Shown here piece by piece: positions 1 through 12,900 of a DNA stretch of 64,000 bases. A program made the position numbers and the translations under genes. Position 1 is the first letter of the stretch; each line of letters starts with the position of its first letter. The stretch is from positions 380,547 to 444,546 of the forward strand of contig JAQGDQ010002371.1 of NCBI GenBank assembly GCA_030141605.1, written 5' to 3'. This DNA is from Tubiluchus corallicola. Lineage: Eukaryota; Priapulida; Priapulimorpha; Priapulimorphida; Tubiluchidae. Under the pieces are notes generated by a model. The model was not told the origin of the DNA, ran no database searches, and was given only the letters and a program-made list of their open reading frames with translations.

Positions 1-980
1 ACGCAATGTTACCTAAATTTGTTTCAAACAATCTACCGGTCAAATGGCTGTGCCTAACGGTCACAGAGGGAGTTTAAGTTTTCAAGTTTTATACTGCGTT
101 GCTGATAATACAAGTGCTGTGCGCAGTTAAGGAGTAAGGTGATACAAAAGCGCAACACGATTTTTTGCTTTATGTATGTAAAGGGTTCTCTTGTGCTTTA
201 CTTTTACAGCGAAGGTCGCACAGCTAACAGTCAGCTGTTCCCGTTGCTATATAATTCTTCATTACTCACTTTTTCTGTATTGTATTTTTTACAATTGTAC
301 CCCCCTGGTAAAATGATCGATTTCTTAAATTCCAAAGATAAAAAAGTTTTAAAAGATTTTTCAAGTATTTATTTGCTTATCTGATTTTGCGCCATACATA
401 GGAAATAACTTCAAAGGCATGCTTAATTTAACAAACGTTTTTCTTTTGCGGCGTGGTTGTGACACTGCTATGTTTGTTTCCAGTCTTGTTTACTGTCTGT
501 TACATGCATTTTGATGTGCTAAGACAACCTGTAGAGTTCAGGTTATGCTAATAAACCATTAGCTGTGTTAATTTCCATTATTAAACCCTAATGACACAGT
601 AACCATTGTTTCAAACATTCTACCAAATCTTCAGTAGTGAAGTGTTGTAAATGATCAAGAGCGATCAGTTTGTTAAGGGCTCATTTGCAATGTTAAATAC
701 TTTCTTTCAGTGACCTTTCACCCTTTAGTTTAAGGGTGTTGTTGAGAGGAGCCGATTTTAACGGTGAATTTATTCTTATTTGCTGATTAATTCTCCACAT
801 GAATAGTTAGTTAGCGCGGCACTGCAACTTAATTAGCATTATTTGTTTAAATGATCTGGCAATAGAACATAATTATGCTATCTAAAATAATCTGACTATC
901 TGTGAGGTCGCAATTACATATGCTGAACATGTACCTTACTAAACTTACTAAACCGTTGTATATGTAATTCTGAGATCAGG

Positions 981-1012
981 ATCACGTGATTTGTTTATGA
1001 CGTGCAACAATG
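981..1012 (+). promoter_or_regulatory. Possible promoter elements: CACGTG palindrome and TGACGTG box
   Basis: The 10-base palindrome ATCACGTGAT (981-990) holds an E-box core of the bHLH type. It is followed at 998-1004 by TGACGTG, which resembles a CRE/ATF half site. An ATG in a purine-rich context follows at 1010, with only 15 codons before a stop. Clustered sites of this kind are common near animal housekeeping promoters. No downstream exon can be tied to it, so the role is only suggested. Confidence 0.25.
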
Positions 1013-1792
1013 GCTGCCAAGATGCTCACAAAAGTTAGTTTCGATCCAACATCCTAACGCTAAATTTTATCAAACTTAATTTTTCAGTTTTGAAGAATTT
1101 TAAGTAACAAACTCTGGGTTCTGTGAAGAAACAAAGTACAAATACTTTAGTTTATGGATAACTTTGCTGTGCACATCGAATTCACAGACGTAGTTATGTG
1201 CAGGATGTCCCACACATCACTATACAATTTTCATTTTCTATATTTTTAGCAAAGCAAAATATTTGAAAATTTGTACAAGTGAATTAAAATCGAGTACAAT
1301 GAGTAAGCTTTGATATTTTCGCTGCCTTGTTCAAGGAACTCTATAGCTTTAGAGACCAGTCCAATGGCAAGTCGGACATTCTGCATCAAAAAGTCGCTCA
1401 CAGCCTGTGAGTGGCAAGGAATTACTGCACCTTGTTAAAAAATTATCAATATTGTCGTCCATAATTATGGTGTTCTAAATTTCCGGTAACTTCAGTTGGT
1501 GATCGAAAAACCTCATACCTGTCGTCGCTGTAGCGCCGGGGTTCCAGTCAAAATGAATAAAAACAATTGCCAAATGCCCCTTATGATTCATGTACGAGTT
1601 TGCTGATGTCGGAGATAAATTTAAAAAGCAAATTAGAATCAAAAGTGCAAGGTGAGTTATGAGACACCTTATATAATAATCGCCTGTTAGAAAAGATGGC
1701 GCATAATCATTTAGTCCAGACAAACAGTATGACCCAATGGCAACTGCATATTAATAAGTACATTCAGATGATAGTGTATAACGGAGACTGCA

Positions 1793-1834
1793 TGCCAATC
1801 AGATTGTAATATAAGGACTGGTATCTGATTGGCA
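1793..1834. repeat. Inverted repeat with paired CCAAT boxes
   Basis: TGCCAATCAGAT at 1793-1804 is repeated in perfect reverse complement as ATCTGATTGGCA at 1823-1834, with an 18-nt spacer. Each arm carries a CCAAT core, so this may be a pair of facing NF-Y-type sites or the ends of a very small mobile element. No gene start is recognised beside it. Confidence 0.5.
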
Positions 1835-3072
1835 CACGTATCAGTACGACGGTCATAAATGATGACCTAAAAGTCTATATAATTGTAAAAATTGTATAGA
1901 GAGTAAAACGGCATATATAAACGGCAATTAAAATGATAATAACTTTTGATGCATGTTATTTTTGTTAGCTTAGCGTGTAGTGTAGTATATTTGAAGGTAT
2001 TGTACATGCATAATATTAATGTACAAAGATGAGTAATTGAGTGACTTCCTAATGTTAAATTTCAGTCTATCACTCTTACGTTATCCATTCGTTTGACTTT
2101 GATTTTTTTTGAGTACGTATTGAAGATGATAAAATATTATTTTCAAAGTAAATTAATATAACGAGATGTTTAAACCGTAAAACCTTCAATCGGGCGAGAG
2201 AAATGTTATTGCCAACCGAAGTAAGGCAATACTGAGACAGGTAACTAAAAAGACTGGCGACACTCAGGAAGATCCCTTCCGCAATTTTGCCAAACATTCT
2301 GTTGTGGGCTATTTTCATCTGCCTTATTGTCTTTAACTTTGTAGTCTTCTATTTCCTCAGAGGGAATGTATATTTTAAGAAAATAGTTATATTTAAAAAT
2401 AAAGTCAATATAACGGAAACGCTCGCACTATAAAAAGCTGTTCTCATTAAATTCAAAAATTTTAGTTGTCAAGTAATGCAGTACATGTTTATTGAGCAAG
2501 TAGTACTATCTCAGCTCAAGGTGATATGATGTAGCCAAAGTTAGTTGTTTAAAGATTATTTGTTAAATACTGTATACTACACGCAATCAATCACTCAATT
2601 TTGAAACAACTCCATCCACGTTCGCCGACCCACCCCACCCCCATCTAATCGCCCACTTCCTCAGAAAACTGCGGAACTTGATTATACCACCAGTAACTCG
2701 CTCTGATTCACTCTGTGCGATTTCAAAAAGCTATTTTAGCACTGTTAACACAATACTTGACATGCTACTATTAACCATCAGTAGTACTACCACTGTATTT
2801 TCAGGCAGTTTTTTTCTCCATTCTTTGTTGTGTGTTTACGTAGATGTTTATTTCCTCCACTGATATTTTTTTCATCAGTTTTTGCAGTGTCAAAATTACT
2901 CAGGTGAATTTATTATTGTCATTGCCGTTGTCAGTAGGTTTGAACCGTAGGATAAGCCAGTTATGCTTGCGTGGCGATTTAATGAAACATGTAGAATTGG
3001 GTTCAAGTAGTCAATCGCCCACACAGAAATTCAAGACATGGTTCATGTGTTAGAAATATGGCTCAATCACAC

Positions 3073-3102
3073 CTAATCAACATTACGATTCATGTTGATT
3101 AG
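3073..3102. repeat. Short perfect hairpin
   Basis: CTAATCAACAT (3073-3083) and ATGTTGATTAG (3092-3102) form an 11-bp perfect stem around an 8-nt loop. It lies in unannotated DNA and I see no function for it. Confidence 0.5.
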
Positions 3103-6100
3103 TCTATCAGTTGTGTTGGAAGGTAAAATTTAAGTGCCACATGCACAGCAGCAGCGAAACTACGAGCTTATATTCGTAATTAGTTGGCAACGTCATATGG
3201 AACACACACAGAAAAAAACCAAAAACAGTGCAGCTTGCAAAGTTTAGCTGAGGTTAACGTAGCCACTATAGAATAAAATGTCTAGTTTCTGCTTAGGTGT
3301 AGGCTAGGCGTAATAAGCTTTGTAGTAAATACAACACCAAGAAAACGTGACTGATTAATGCTGACCGGCGATTTTTCCCAAATGCTCACCGAAAACAAAA
3401 CATAGCGCTAAGTATGGAAGATTCTGTTCAAAATCGGTCGTGTTAAACAGGCCCAATTGGGGTAAAAACGAATAATGCACAGTAGAAAATCTAACAAAAA
3501 ATAAACAGAAAATAAATGGAAAATATGCGAGCTACAGTAGTTACGCACACAGCTTCATCAAGACGCATTTCTACTCATTTTGTTTTAACACAAACTGGGT
3601 TTTGCTGTGGCAGTGAACCTTTCTCGTGTTTTAATTTTCAGATGAGAGTTGATTAAACGCGCATTTTTAACAAATTAAATTCCAAACGTTAAGCTGCGTA
3701 TTTTGTACTAAATCAGGTCTTCGTGAATTTAGTTCAGCTTGTTTTGTGTTAAGTTAAATACGTACTTATTGAATTAAATTCCCTTACAATATGCTGTTAT
3801 GCTGCACAGTGCCGAAACTATTGATGATTGGGCATCAAAACCGACTTACCATAGACCTTGAATCTCTTAATTAAAGAAAGCTGTGGACAGCTTTTGAGAA
3901 ATAATTAAGCCAACAAATTTTCTCGAGTATTTTGCTTGTCAAAGGGTGCTTGATGAATTGCAGAATAATTGCGAGTGTTTTTTAATTTTGCCGAAGACTT
4001 TCGGTGTTTGCAAGGGGTTGTTCTGAAGGACGCAGAGGTCGAGTTTTTCTCTTTCTGTACGTTCTAGTTTCTGTTCTATATAATAAATTAATAATAACGC
4101 CCAATATTGCTCGTGGACTATTATAGACGTAAATTAATGCTTTTATAGTCACTTGGGCTTTTATAACTCATAATATCTTTTTATTTGCAGGCGGTTTTTT
4201 GTGTTTCTTAATATATACAAAGCTATAGTTTCAGGCAAATTATGTTAATCCAGTGTTGCTGTTTAATTCGTTCTGTGTTCTTTTAATTGATCACCAAGTA
4301 GTTTTTAGCTGTTAATTTTTATAATTTTTACTGAGACACGGCCTTTTTCATTGCCAAGATAACAACACATTTTCCTGTTTGCAGTCATGTTCAGAAAATT
4401 ACGTATTATTCCGCAGTTGCCCTTGAAGGTGATGGGTTGAGAACTCAGTGGATAGTTCTAAGTACTTTTCTAGAAGACAAGCTTGAATAATAATTTTCTC
4501 CTTAGTTTGCACAACGTAATGAGTTAACTTAGGCCACAAACTGATGATTATAGTCGAAAAATGTAGGAAAGCGTAAAAAATTTTAGTGGTGTCGCTGCAC
4601 AAGTTAAACCTACCATGCTTTCGTACAAGACTTAAATTGCAAAAACTTCAATTTTAATATCAAAGAAATAACCAAAACCCTAATTTATCTAACATGTCTT
4701 TCTACTACGTATGAGCTCTCTTTTTATTAATATGAGGTGATACAGAAAAATATGCTGAACTAGACTGCAATACTATTAGAAGCAAGTACCTTCAAAGTAG
4801 AAATTTCACAGCATACTGTTACAATACATTTATTTTTGACTGTGAAAGTTACAAGTTTATAATTTTTGTAATTTTTAAGTAGTAGCCGAAAAGCTTTTGC
4901 ATATTAAAAGTTTACATGCTGGAACAGATAATCATCACCAACTGAAAAAACCACGTTGGTGCATAAATTACTTCATACGTGTCAGCAAATTTATAAAGAA
5001 ATCAAGTCTAGTTAGTCAATTAGGTTATATCCAATAGGTTACACACATGTCTTCACTACAAAAGACCGATATTAAAATTTTGTTATCAATAAAAGTAGGA
5101 CTTGATCGCCTAGACTACGGTACCTGGAATCCCCTTGAAGAGAAAGTCAAGAACAGTCGCACAGAGCCGTTGATGCGCAGGAAAAATGCAAAAATTGTTT
5201 TGAGTGCTGGCCTCTACCTCCTTAAGGAAGTGAGAAACTACATCAGCTGTTAGAAGAAACGCCTTCGTCTAGTTTGTATTGAAAATAATGGACACGTAGG
5301 CACTGCTGTAAATTTTAGCAGTAGCGACATACAGTTTTTTCTTGCCACGTTGTTTTGACACGTTGTTTTCAAGCTTCTGCGTCTTTGGGAAAATCTAAGG
5401 AAATAACCTGTTTATAGGTAATCGTCTGTAGCGTTAGTGTGGTTATTGTCAAATTCCGGACATTTTATAGCGTAGTACATATGTCTCAGAATTGTCCCAT
5501 TTTTTACTATTTAAATTAATTCTTTGAGATTACACAATCATGATAAAGTAAGGCGCTTTAGCTTGATGAATAGAGTTAAGCGTACATTTTCTCTTAATTT
5601 GATTATAGGAACGAAGTAAGAGAGGTCACAAATATAGTACAAAAACGATATCAGTGTCACAAACTGCAAACATGGGTAATAACTTTTCCCATCTCTAGTG
5701 AGTTGTTTACACTAGTTATTGTAATAATTACTGGTTCCACGTATTGTATGTGGATTAGGATATGCTATTGTTCGTCATTGTGTTAGTGGCCCCCATTTCA
5801 TCAGTAATCCTCAGTGGGTTTTGCTGATATAGCTTTAGTAGCCTACCAAACTACCTGTATTATGTGTGCCTATTGTCTGGTCAATCAATTTTGTAAAGTT
5901 CATTACCTGCAGATGCTTTCAGTCCTCCATCATGCCAGTCCGCAAAAATTGGTGGTCTGTGCTGTATATGTCTAGATTAATAGATTGCGCCTGCGCAAAA
6001 TATCTAATGGGAAAAAGGAGGGTTTTTGAGCTACAGTTAATATAAAACAATACCACTGGGAAAGCCAAGTGACGTTTTTAAAAAAATAAGTCTATGCCTT

Positions 6101-7029
6101 TTTATTGAGAACAAGGGTATTGTGACGTTATAAGGTTGCTGTGGTTAAGGACTTTAGGTCAGCTTATCAAATTCAATAACCGAGGTATTATCAAAAACTG
6201 TGACTTTTTTGCGTAATCGGGATTTTAGATCCTTTCAGTATTTTTAGATACTCTTCTTGTTTGTACGTCCTGTTTTTCCTGTTTGTCCTTTTTATTTTTA
6301 TGTTGACAATTTTCAGTGCGTTCTCTTTTATAGCCAAGTCACAGCAGTAAGGATAAAAGTTGTTATAATTTTTGAGAGGAAAGAGTAAATGAGGGAAAGA
6401 TTTGAGCTCGCTACCTGAGTTTACCATACCTGTTTTTGCCATCTCAGGTAATATACATTTTAGATACAGCTCAGCCTTAGAAGTTCAGCACTTTCGACGT
6501 ATCCTATATGTTTAGTTCTTTAACTTTTTGTCATGATTTCAAAAACAATTATTCTTGTAGTATACTTTCATTGAATAGATAGACAGCCTCCTGTCAGGGT
6601 ATTTTGCCTGCTAATTAGCTGTTTTTATTAACCTCAACCACATCTTTAGGCCCCTTAAAAAAGTAACGCCTAATATATCAAATTGATGGTTCCAGTTCAA
6701 TACAGTGACATGGATGTTTTAGTGACCTCTCGTTGCGAAAGCCAAACAAATTCCTTCACACTAATCGATGTGTTCAACAAAGGTGGACAGAGAAACCTAA
6801 AAGCAAAATCATTAATATCTGTCTCAAAATAGTTTTTTACTTTCTGATCGAACCGTTTACTATACAGGACGACTATCACCTCTAACAAGACGTTTGTAAG
6901 AGATTTATTAATGGCCCCGCGGACAAACGGTTCACTAAAGTTGTGATGAAATTAATTTATTAACTAATCTCAGGACAGCCAAAAGTTGGGGAAAAGTTAT
7001 GTTTTTCTGATTGATCAACTCTGCAACAA

Positions 7030-7420
7030 TTTGAAATGCGCCCAAGCAACATATTTATTCTGGCAAGATATTTGTTGAGAGATACATATATTCAGACACG
7101 TGAGGTAGCCACAAGGCCAAATGATATAAGGTGCCATGTAAAAAGACAGAAACTGCTAGACTATATTTGTTCCCTCTAAGAACAACTATGGCGGGCCCTA
7201 GATATGTGTACAAGTTCTACAAGAGAAATTGGCAACCAAATGCGCTTTCATGTATGTATAATTTTCCTGTATGATGGTGCCGATGTCATCGGTCAAATGC
7301 AGCGGAGAATTTTTTAACCAGAACCAAAATCCCAGTATTCGATTGGCCTGGAAACAATCCGGACCTTAACCCCAGTGAAACTTTGGATAATTGTAAGTGT
7401 AATTGTTGATAAAATTGCAG
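7030..7420 (+). mobile_element. Tc1/mariner transposase remnant (frame-broken)
   Basis: At 7332-7391 the plus strand reads DWPGNNPDLNPSETLDN after KIPV. This is the signature just before the last catalytic acidic residue of Tc1/mariner DD(34)E/D transposases, where proline-glycine, PDLNP and the following E are typical. A DGA tripeptide about 60 bases upstream, in another frame, matches the motif at the second catalytic Asp. A residue run like VDKIAEKQPSN just downstream fits the region after the last acidic residue, but in a shifted frame. Stops and frameshifts show a dead copy. The 5' limit is uncertain; no start codon or left terminal repeat was found. Confidence 0.75.
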
Positions 7421-7440
7421 AAAAACAACCATCAAATACA

Positions 7441-7982
7441 TAAAACCGGACAATAGACTCAATCTCATTATAATTTACTGTCCAAATTATATATTTTCTT
7501 GCCTATAAAAGTTAGCAGTTGCTTATAATATTTTAATAATTACCTTGGAAACTTAACTAACGTCAACTGAACACAGCTATCGCTTACGTCACAAACTAAC
7601 CACTGTTTGTGCAATGGTAGACATCTTCCCTGCTCCGTCAAGCACGTTTGCGTAAGCGAAGATTACTATAAGACACTGATGCGATGTCCCGAAAATGAAC
7701 CCTACGTCATAGTGATGTCAAAGACAAACACTGCAGTTCACGATCATGCTTATCACGGTACCGCACCTATTTGTCAGCCACTCGAATGTGCCAAAATGCA
7801 TTATTGTCAGTCTGAGTGGATTCGCTGTGCCGCGCGTAGCTTTGAAAGTTTAACAAAATCTAACAATCCGAGCTAATTATTATTTAATCTAAGGTTTGAT
7901 TTAAAAAGGCTTGTAGTTTTCAATATTTTAGTGCATACTTTATTTTGACCTAATGTCTACACAATCGCCCGGTTTTCTTTAA
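7441..7982. repeat. Dispersed repeat, copy A (Tc1-like tail or MITE)
   Basis: This stretch aligns over its length with 63100-63657. Shared blocks include ACCGGAC near the left end, TTTACTGTCCAAA, CGCTTACGTCA-like and TTTGTGCAATGG strings, ATGATGTCCCGAAAA-like strings, and CACAATC..CCGGTT..CTTTAA at the right end. The right end is the approximate reverse complement of the left end of the other copy (TTAAAG..ACCGGAYGATTGT), so the unit has terminal inverted repeats. It directly follows the transposase remnant, so it may be the 3' part of the same element or a MITE inserted next to it. The 89-codon open frame inside it is not conserved in the second copy and is not called as a gene. Confidence 0.7.
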
Positions 7983-9734
7983 GAGAAACCCCTAAGGATA
8001 TAATTATTATTCTTTGGGTAAAAGAATTCTCCACAGAAAGTTGTAACTTGACAGCAGCATACCGAACGCTTATACACAATGGGTTGTCAAAAGTAAAACA
8101 AGCTACACAAAATATTGAAATTTTTGTGACATGGAAACAATTTTCGTGCCGGAAATTTCATTTAAGAACGTAGCTGTTCCTTCTCGAAAACAAAATTTGC
8201 AAATGACTGTAAAATTGAAATATGGGCAATTAAGCAGAAAAACTCGATAAGCGAGAAGACCAACGCTTCGCGTTTCGGAGTTTACTTTTAACTCGTTTCA
8301 TTTCGCTAAAATAGTCGTGGCATCGTTATACAAATTATGATATTCGTGCGCTAATTTCAATTTTAATTTTCAATTTCAGTTAGCTTTCTGTTATACACCC
8401 GTGTTCCAGGCATAAATTGAAAGTCCCTGTTCCTGTTTCTGGATCTAGGTTTGCTTATAAGTGTTAATGACCTTCAGAGACGGCCCCGCAGAGGGTTACC
8501 CAAGAGAAGGTTGTTTCCCTTGTGCCACCGTTACTCTGCATAGTATACCTGTGTCGCGTGATTTCTTAACGCTTATTAAGTAACCCAAGGTAGCGAAGGA
8601 TAAGGATTAGTCGGTATTTGTGGATTTGATAATTTGCTTTCTTTACTCGCACGGGTAAACTTTCTATGCGCACGCACAGTTGACTTTTCCCTTAATTGGC
8701 AATTACAGAGAGCGTTCACATTTCTAGATGCGCGCTTATTTTACCTTGTAAAAATTAATCGTGTTTGGCAGCTCATTTGACTCGGTTTACAGTGTTAGCT
8801 AAAATAAGCTGTTTATAATTATTTATTTCCATGTTCTGTTAGAGCAGTGATCCTTGCTTTCCTCTTCCTGGACACAGAAAACCATTCACGTGTGTGAAAC
8901 CATAATTTATAACTAACTGGCATTTTTTCCGATAAAGTTTAATGCTTCTGTTTGTTTTTTAAGTGCCGCTTGTTATGGGCTTTTTACAGTAAAACATGAA
9001 CAATTACGAACCGACTTCGTAATAAGATAGTTTAACTTAATTAGCTTTTTGCTGTAACTCGATATATGATTGTTTCTTTCCAAAATAATCGTGTTGATAA
9101 TTTTGAATGGTAACCCAAAATCTTATAAGTCAGTTGCATCACCATACATTATGAGATTAATTTGTGACAGTCAACAAGCCCCATTGCCCTTCCTCATTAC
9201 CTTTTGTGTTGACACACGTGTATTAACTTATGAGTTTGCCACTGAAGGGCCCGTATTTACATCGCTGGGACAAACAGATGAAAAAAACGTCACCTATAGA
9301 TTAGACTATTTGTACATGTACTATATTAATTAAGCGGCTCTTACGCACGCAACGGCATCTAAGACGCCACAAACAAGTATTTCAACTATGTATATGTACA
9401 ATTAAGTATATGTTAAGTTAACATTAAAACCCTTTGAGGAATACCTGTGGTATTTGAGGTGCATTTGCATATAATTTATGTAAAAAGTTTGGTTTCGAAT
9501 AACACTGATGGTTTTGTTATTTTGATCCATATGTGGTTTCGTTCACACTTTAAGTATGTGGAATGGGTGAAGCTGTAGTACAGAGTATTTGAGAAGAATG
9601 ATAAGGTTTATCTTTAGCATCTTGGAATGGCGGAACAATAATAAACATCAACCTAGATGTCGTTACGTAATTAACCCTATTATGCAAATGATGCAATTTA
9701 AATATATTACATCACTCAAAATTTGCAATAACTT

Positions 9735-9784
9735 TTTTATACCTACAAGTAAGCTACCGTTTTATACCTATAAGTAAGCTACCG
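9735..9784. repeat. Two-copy 25-bp tandem duplication
   Basis: The unit TTTTATACCTACAAGTAAGC plus TACCG occurs twice head to tail (9735-9759 and 9760-9784) with a single C/T difference, which indicates a recent local duplication. It lies about 150 bp before the first recognised PHLPP exon. Confidence 0.8.
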
Positions 9785-9875
9785 TTAATCACAAGCAGCT
9801 TTTGTGCAGTTTTTTTGAAAACGTACGTTTAACATATTATTCACTTTTCTCTGGTTCGAGTTTGTAACGAGATAA

Positions 9876-9911
9876 TTATATAATATAATATATTATTAAT
9901 ATATTATATAA
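9876..9911. repeat. AT-only palindrome next to a splice acceptor
   Basis: TTATATAATAT (9876-9886) and ATATTATATAA (9901-9911) form an 11-bp perfect stem with a 14-nt AT loop. It ends 24 bp before the acceptor AG of the exon at 9936, so it may overlap the branch-point region. It could instead be simple AT-rich drift. Confidence 0.5.
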
Positions 9912-9935
9912 CTTCCTTTTGGTTTTCTTTTCCAG

Positions 9936-12900
9936 TTTGCGGGCTCTGCATCTTCACAATAATCATCTCAGTTCTCTACCAAGTGAACTTGCCAACATGA
10001 AGCAACTATCTGAACTCATACTGGCATTCAACAGGTTCAGCGTTCTTCCTGAAGTCCTAAGTAGAATGAATCAGGTATGTAATGGCATTTTCGTACGTCG
10101 TACGTTTTCAGTCTTCAACTGATATTAAGTCGGTAATTTAATAGGTTACTTTTACTGATGCACCCATTGTTTCATTAATGAAAAATGAGGCCTAATGAAT
10201 GATAATAATGATTATGATTATGTTCTTTAGTTTAGGTTATATATTTCTTGGTAATTAGTGTACGTCAGAAGACTAATAGCTCTAAAGATCTGATGACTTA
10301 TTGATCAGGTATAAAGTTTCTGCTAAACTGGTCTTAAAGAGTGCCGTTTCTGTGTAGTATAGGCTGTGTAACTCATTGCTTTGAGTACCACAGGCTGGGT
10401 GAATGATATTCTATATTTTAGAACTTCTAATATCCAATTCTTCTTATTGTTGTTGTTGTCTTATGTTAACTGGAACTGGGAGTGCATTTTATGAGAATAA
10501 ATAACAGTGGGAAACTTCAGTGACTAATCACTTAACCGCTGTCGTGTGCCAAGTATGTATCCAAAGTGTGACCTTTATAAAAAATAAGATCTGAGCATGA
10601 GAAAGATGAACTAATTAGTGACTTAGAAGTAATCGAATATTCAGAACATCAGATCTACCTATAGATGTACATTTCCTCAGATGAATTGTGATTAGGATTA
10701 TATATGTACTTTTCAGCTCGATAACATTGTAATGACGGGCAACTATGTGGAGCGATTACCTGGTGATACTGTGTCTGGTCTTAAACATGTCCAAAAGGTG
10801 CGTATGTCATTAGTTAGCCACTTGTCATTTTGTTGTTGAGGCATCCTTAAACACGAATAGTATTTAATAGTTTCTAATTACTTAATTTTTTATTTGCAGA
10901 TGGACTTTAGGTTAAATTGCTTGACCTTGCCTCCAGTGGAAACCATGACATTTGAGCTGTTAGAGCATTTAACACATTTGGATGTTAGTCACAACAGGAT
11001 TACGAATTTAGATGTGCGTAATCTGACTGCTCTAGAATATCTAAACTGTGAACACAATAAACTGGTGATGTTGCAAGTCTCCGGACAAAGTCTGAAACAT
11101 ATGCGGACTGCCCATAACAGTAAGTTGATGGCATAACATCCCACGACTCAAAATCAGTTGTGGTACTTTAAGTAGCAATTTCGTACTGCCATTGTGTTTT
11201 ATAGTATAATTTACTTGTTTGTCTAATGTTTTTCAAGGCCTTTCTTTTCTAATAGTGTAGGATTTAATTCTTTCCTCATGCAAAGGTATTTTAACTTTAT
11301 TTGTTTTATCAAGGCAAAATGTGCATTTTTTATGTAAGGTAACGTGATACAAGTGAGTATCCACCGTACAATGGCAATTTAAATGATGTTGTGAACCAAA
11401 AAACTGTTCATTGGCAATTATAATCCTCTTAAGATCAAATTGAATTGGCAGGGATGTATGAGATGCATTATGCATTCTCCTCAGCAAGAAAAATGGTTGG
11501 TAGATAAAACCATCCGGAAACAATTTTTCTTGGTGATCACTCATCCATTCACCAATCAGGTGCAGCCCTGCAAAACCTTGGTCGCTATTTCCATATTATA
11601 GCCACTCAATTATTTCTCTTGCCATACAATCCAGCTTTTCTTTCACATAGTGTTAAAGGAATGTTTGCCTGTAATTGTGATTTCAAGGTGGAGACCAGGC
11701 AGTCTGTTACAGCCAAAAGTGGTTAAAAGACCTTTCTTTAATAAGTAAATACAGTGCTCCAGATTCTTTTCACATATTGTGTGAAATGTGTTCTGATTGC
11801 CGTTGTACTTGTCTATTACTTTTTCCTGTTAACTTTAGGAAAGTGTTACGACATTCCTTTTGCGCATGTTCCACTCTTTTGTATTATCACAATTCATTAG
11901 TGAACAAATATTGTACTTGTAATTTTTTATTTTTTCAGGTCTTCAGAGCGTGTACATGACCCCACTGCCTGAAAATTTACGGATTCTAGACCTCAGTCAG
12001 TAAGTGTTACACAAATTTGCTGCTAGCTTTTCTAAACACTTGGTACAGGTAGTAGAATATCAATCTCTGTATTTGTCGTTAAGCTTATGGAACTTATTAA
12101 CACTTGCGGTCGTATTTCTCAAATTCTGGGAACAAACATGTTCGTTTAATAACTTAATAACTGTTTTGCAGTCTACATATAGAGAGAGTGCTCTTTATTG
12201 CTTAAGTTTATCAAAGTAGCTGATGTTAGGCATTGCTCACTGTTTCCATGTTGAGGCTTTTATTTTGTAAAATTAGGCAGCTTTCCAACTCATTTTTAAT
12301 GTTATAATTTAATGAATTTAATAATGAAAGCCAGTTGCACAATACCTTTGAACTTTGATGTTTTGATTTTTTTCCCATTTAGCAATGAACTAAACAAATT
12401 ACCAGAGTGGATTTGTGACTTGTGGAGGCTAGAAAAATTATTGGCACGACACAATCGATTGTCCATACTTCCAAACAGGTTTGTTTTACTAGTGAAATTT
12501 TCCTGAAACTTTTGCCTCATTCGGTTTGCCTCACTAATTTTTTATCCTTGTGTTGCTACATGTGCTCTTTGCATTGAGAAGAATAGCAGCTAATAGTGTG
12601 GCTTATTGTACAGTAGGCGCATCTTGATAGACTCACTTTGAGATGGAAGTGTTTCAACCCAAGTAACCAACTGATTCAATTTGCGGAAGTGTGTAGCCTA
12701 TTACTGTTATAGAAATATGAGTCATCATCACTCATCACCTTAGTATGCATTCCAAAGGCTTTAAATGAATCTTAGAAACTAATCAAAATTCCCATGTGCA
12801 TTTATTTTAGAATACTAATTTATATAAGTGAATTAATAAAAAAAATTTAAAATCGCATGAATCTGATTATTACCACTAAAAGTTACAAGAATTTTTGCAC

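Larger units (their letters stand above)
1..9935. other. Long stretch without recognised genes, upstream of the PHLPP exons
   Basis: I found no exon I can support in this stretch. It is AT-rich, and its open frames are short and resemble no family I know. It should hold either the 5' introns and N-terminal exons of the PHLPP gene or intergenic DNA, because the first recognised PHLPP exon at 9936 starts inside the leucine-rich repeats with an incomplete codon. It does contain a Tc1/mariner remnant near 7030-7400, a dispersed repeat at 7441-7982, small hairpins and a tandem duplication, all listed separately. Short N-terminal exons could have escaped me. Confidence 0.6.

Noticed and set aside
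7607-7876. An 89-codon Cys-rich frame as a small secreted protein
   Set aside because: It has no signal peptide, and the frame is broken in the second copy of the same repeat at the other edge of the window.
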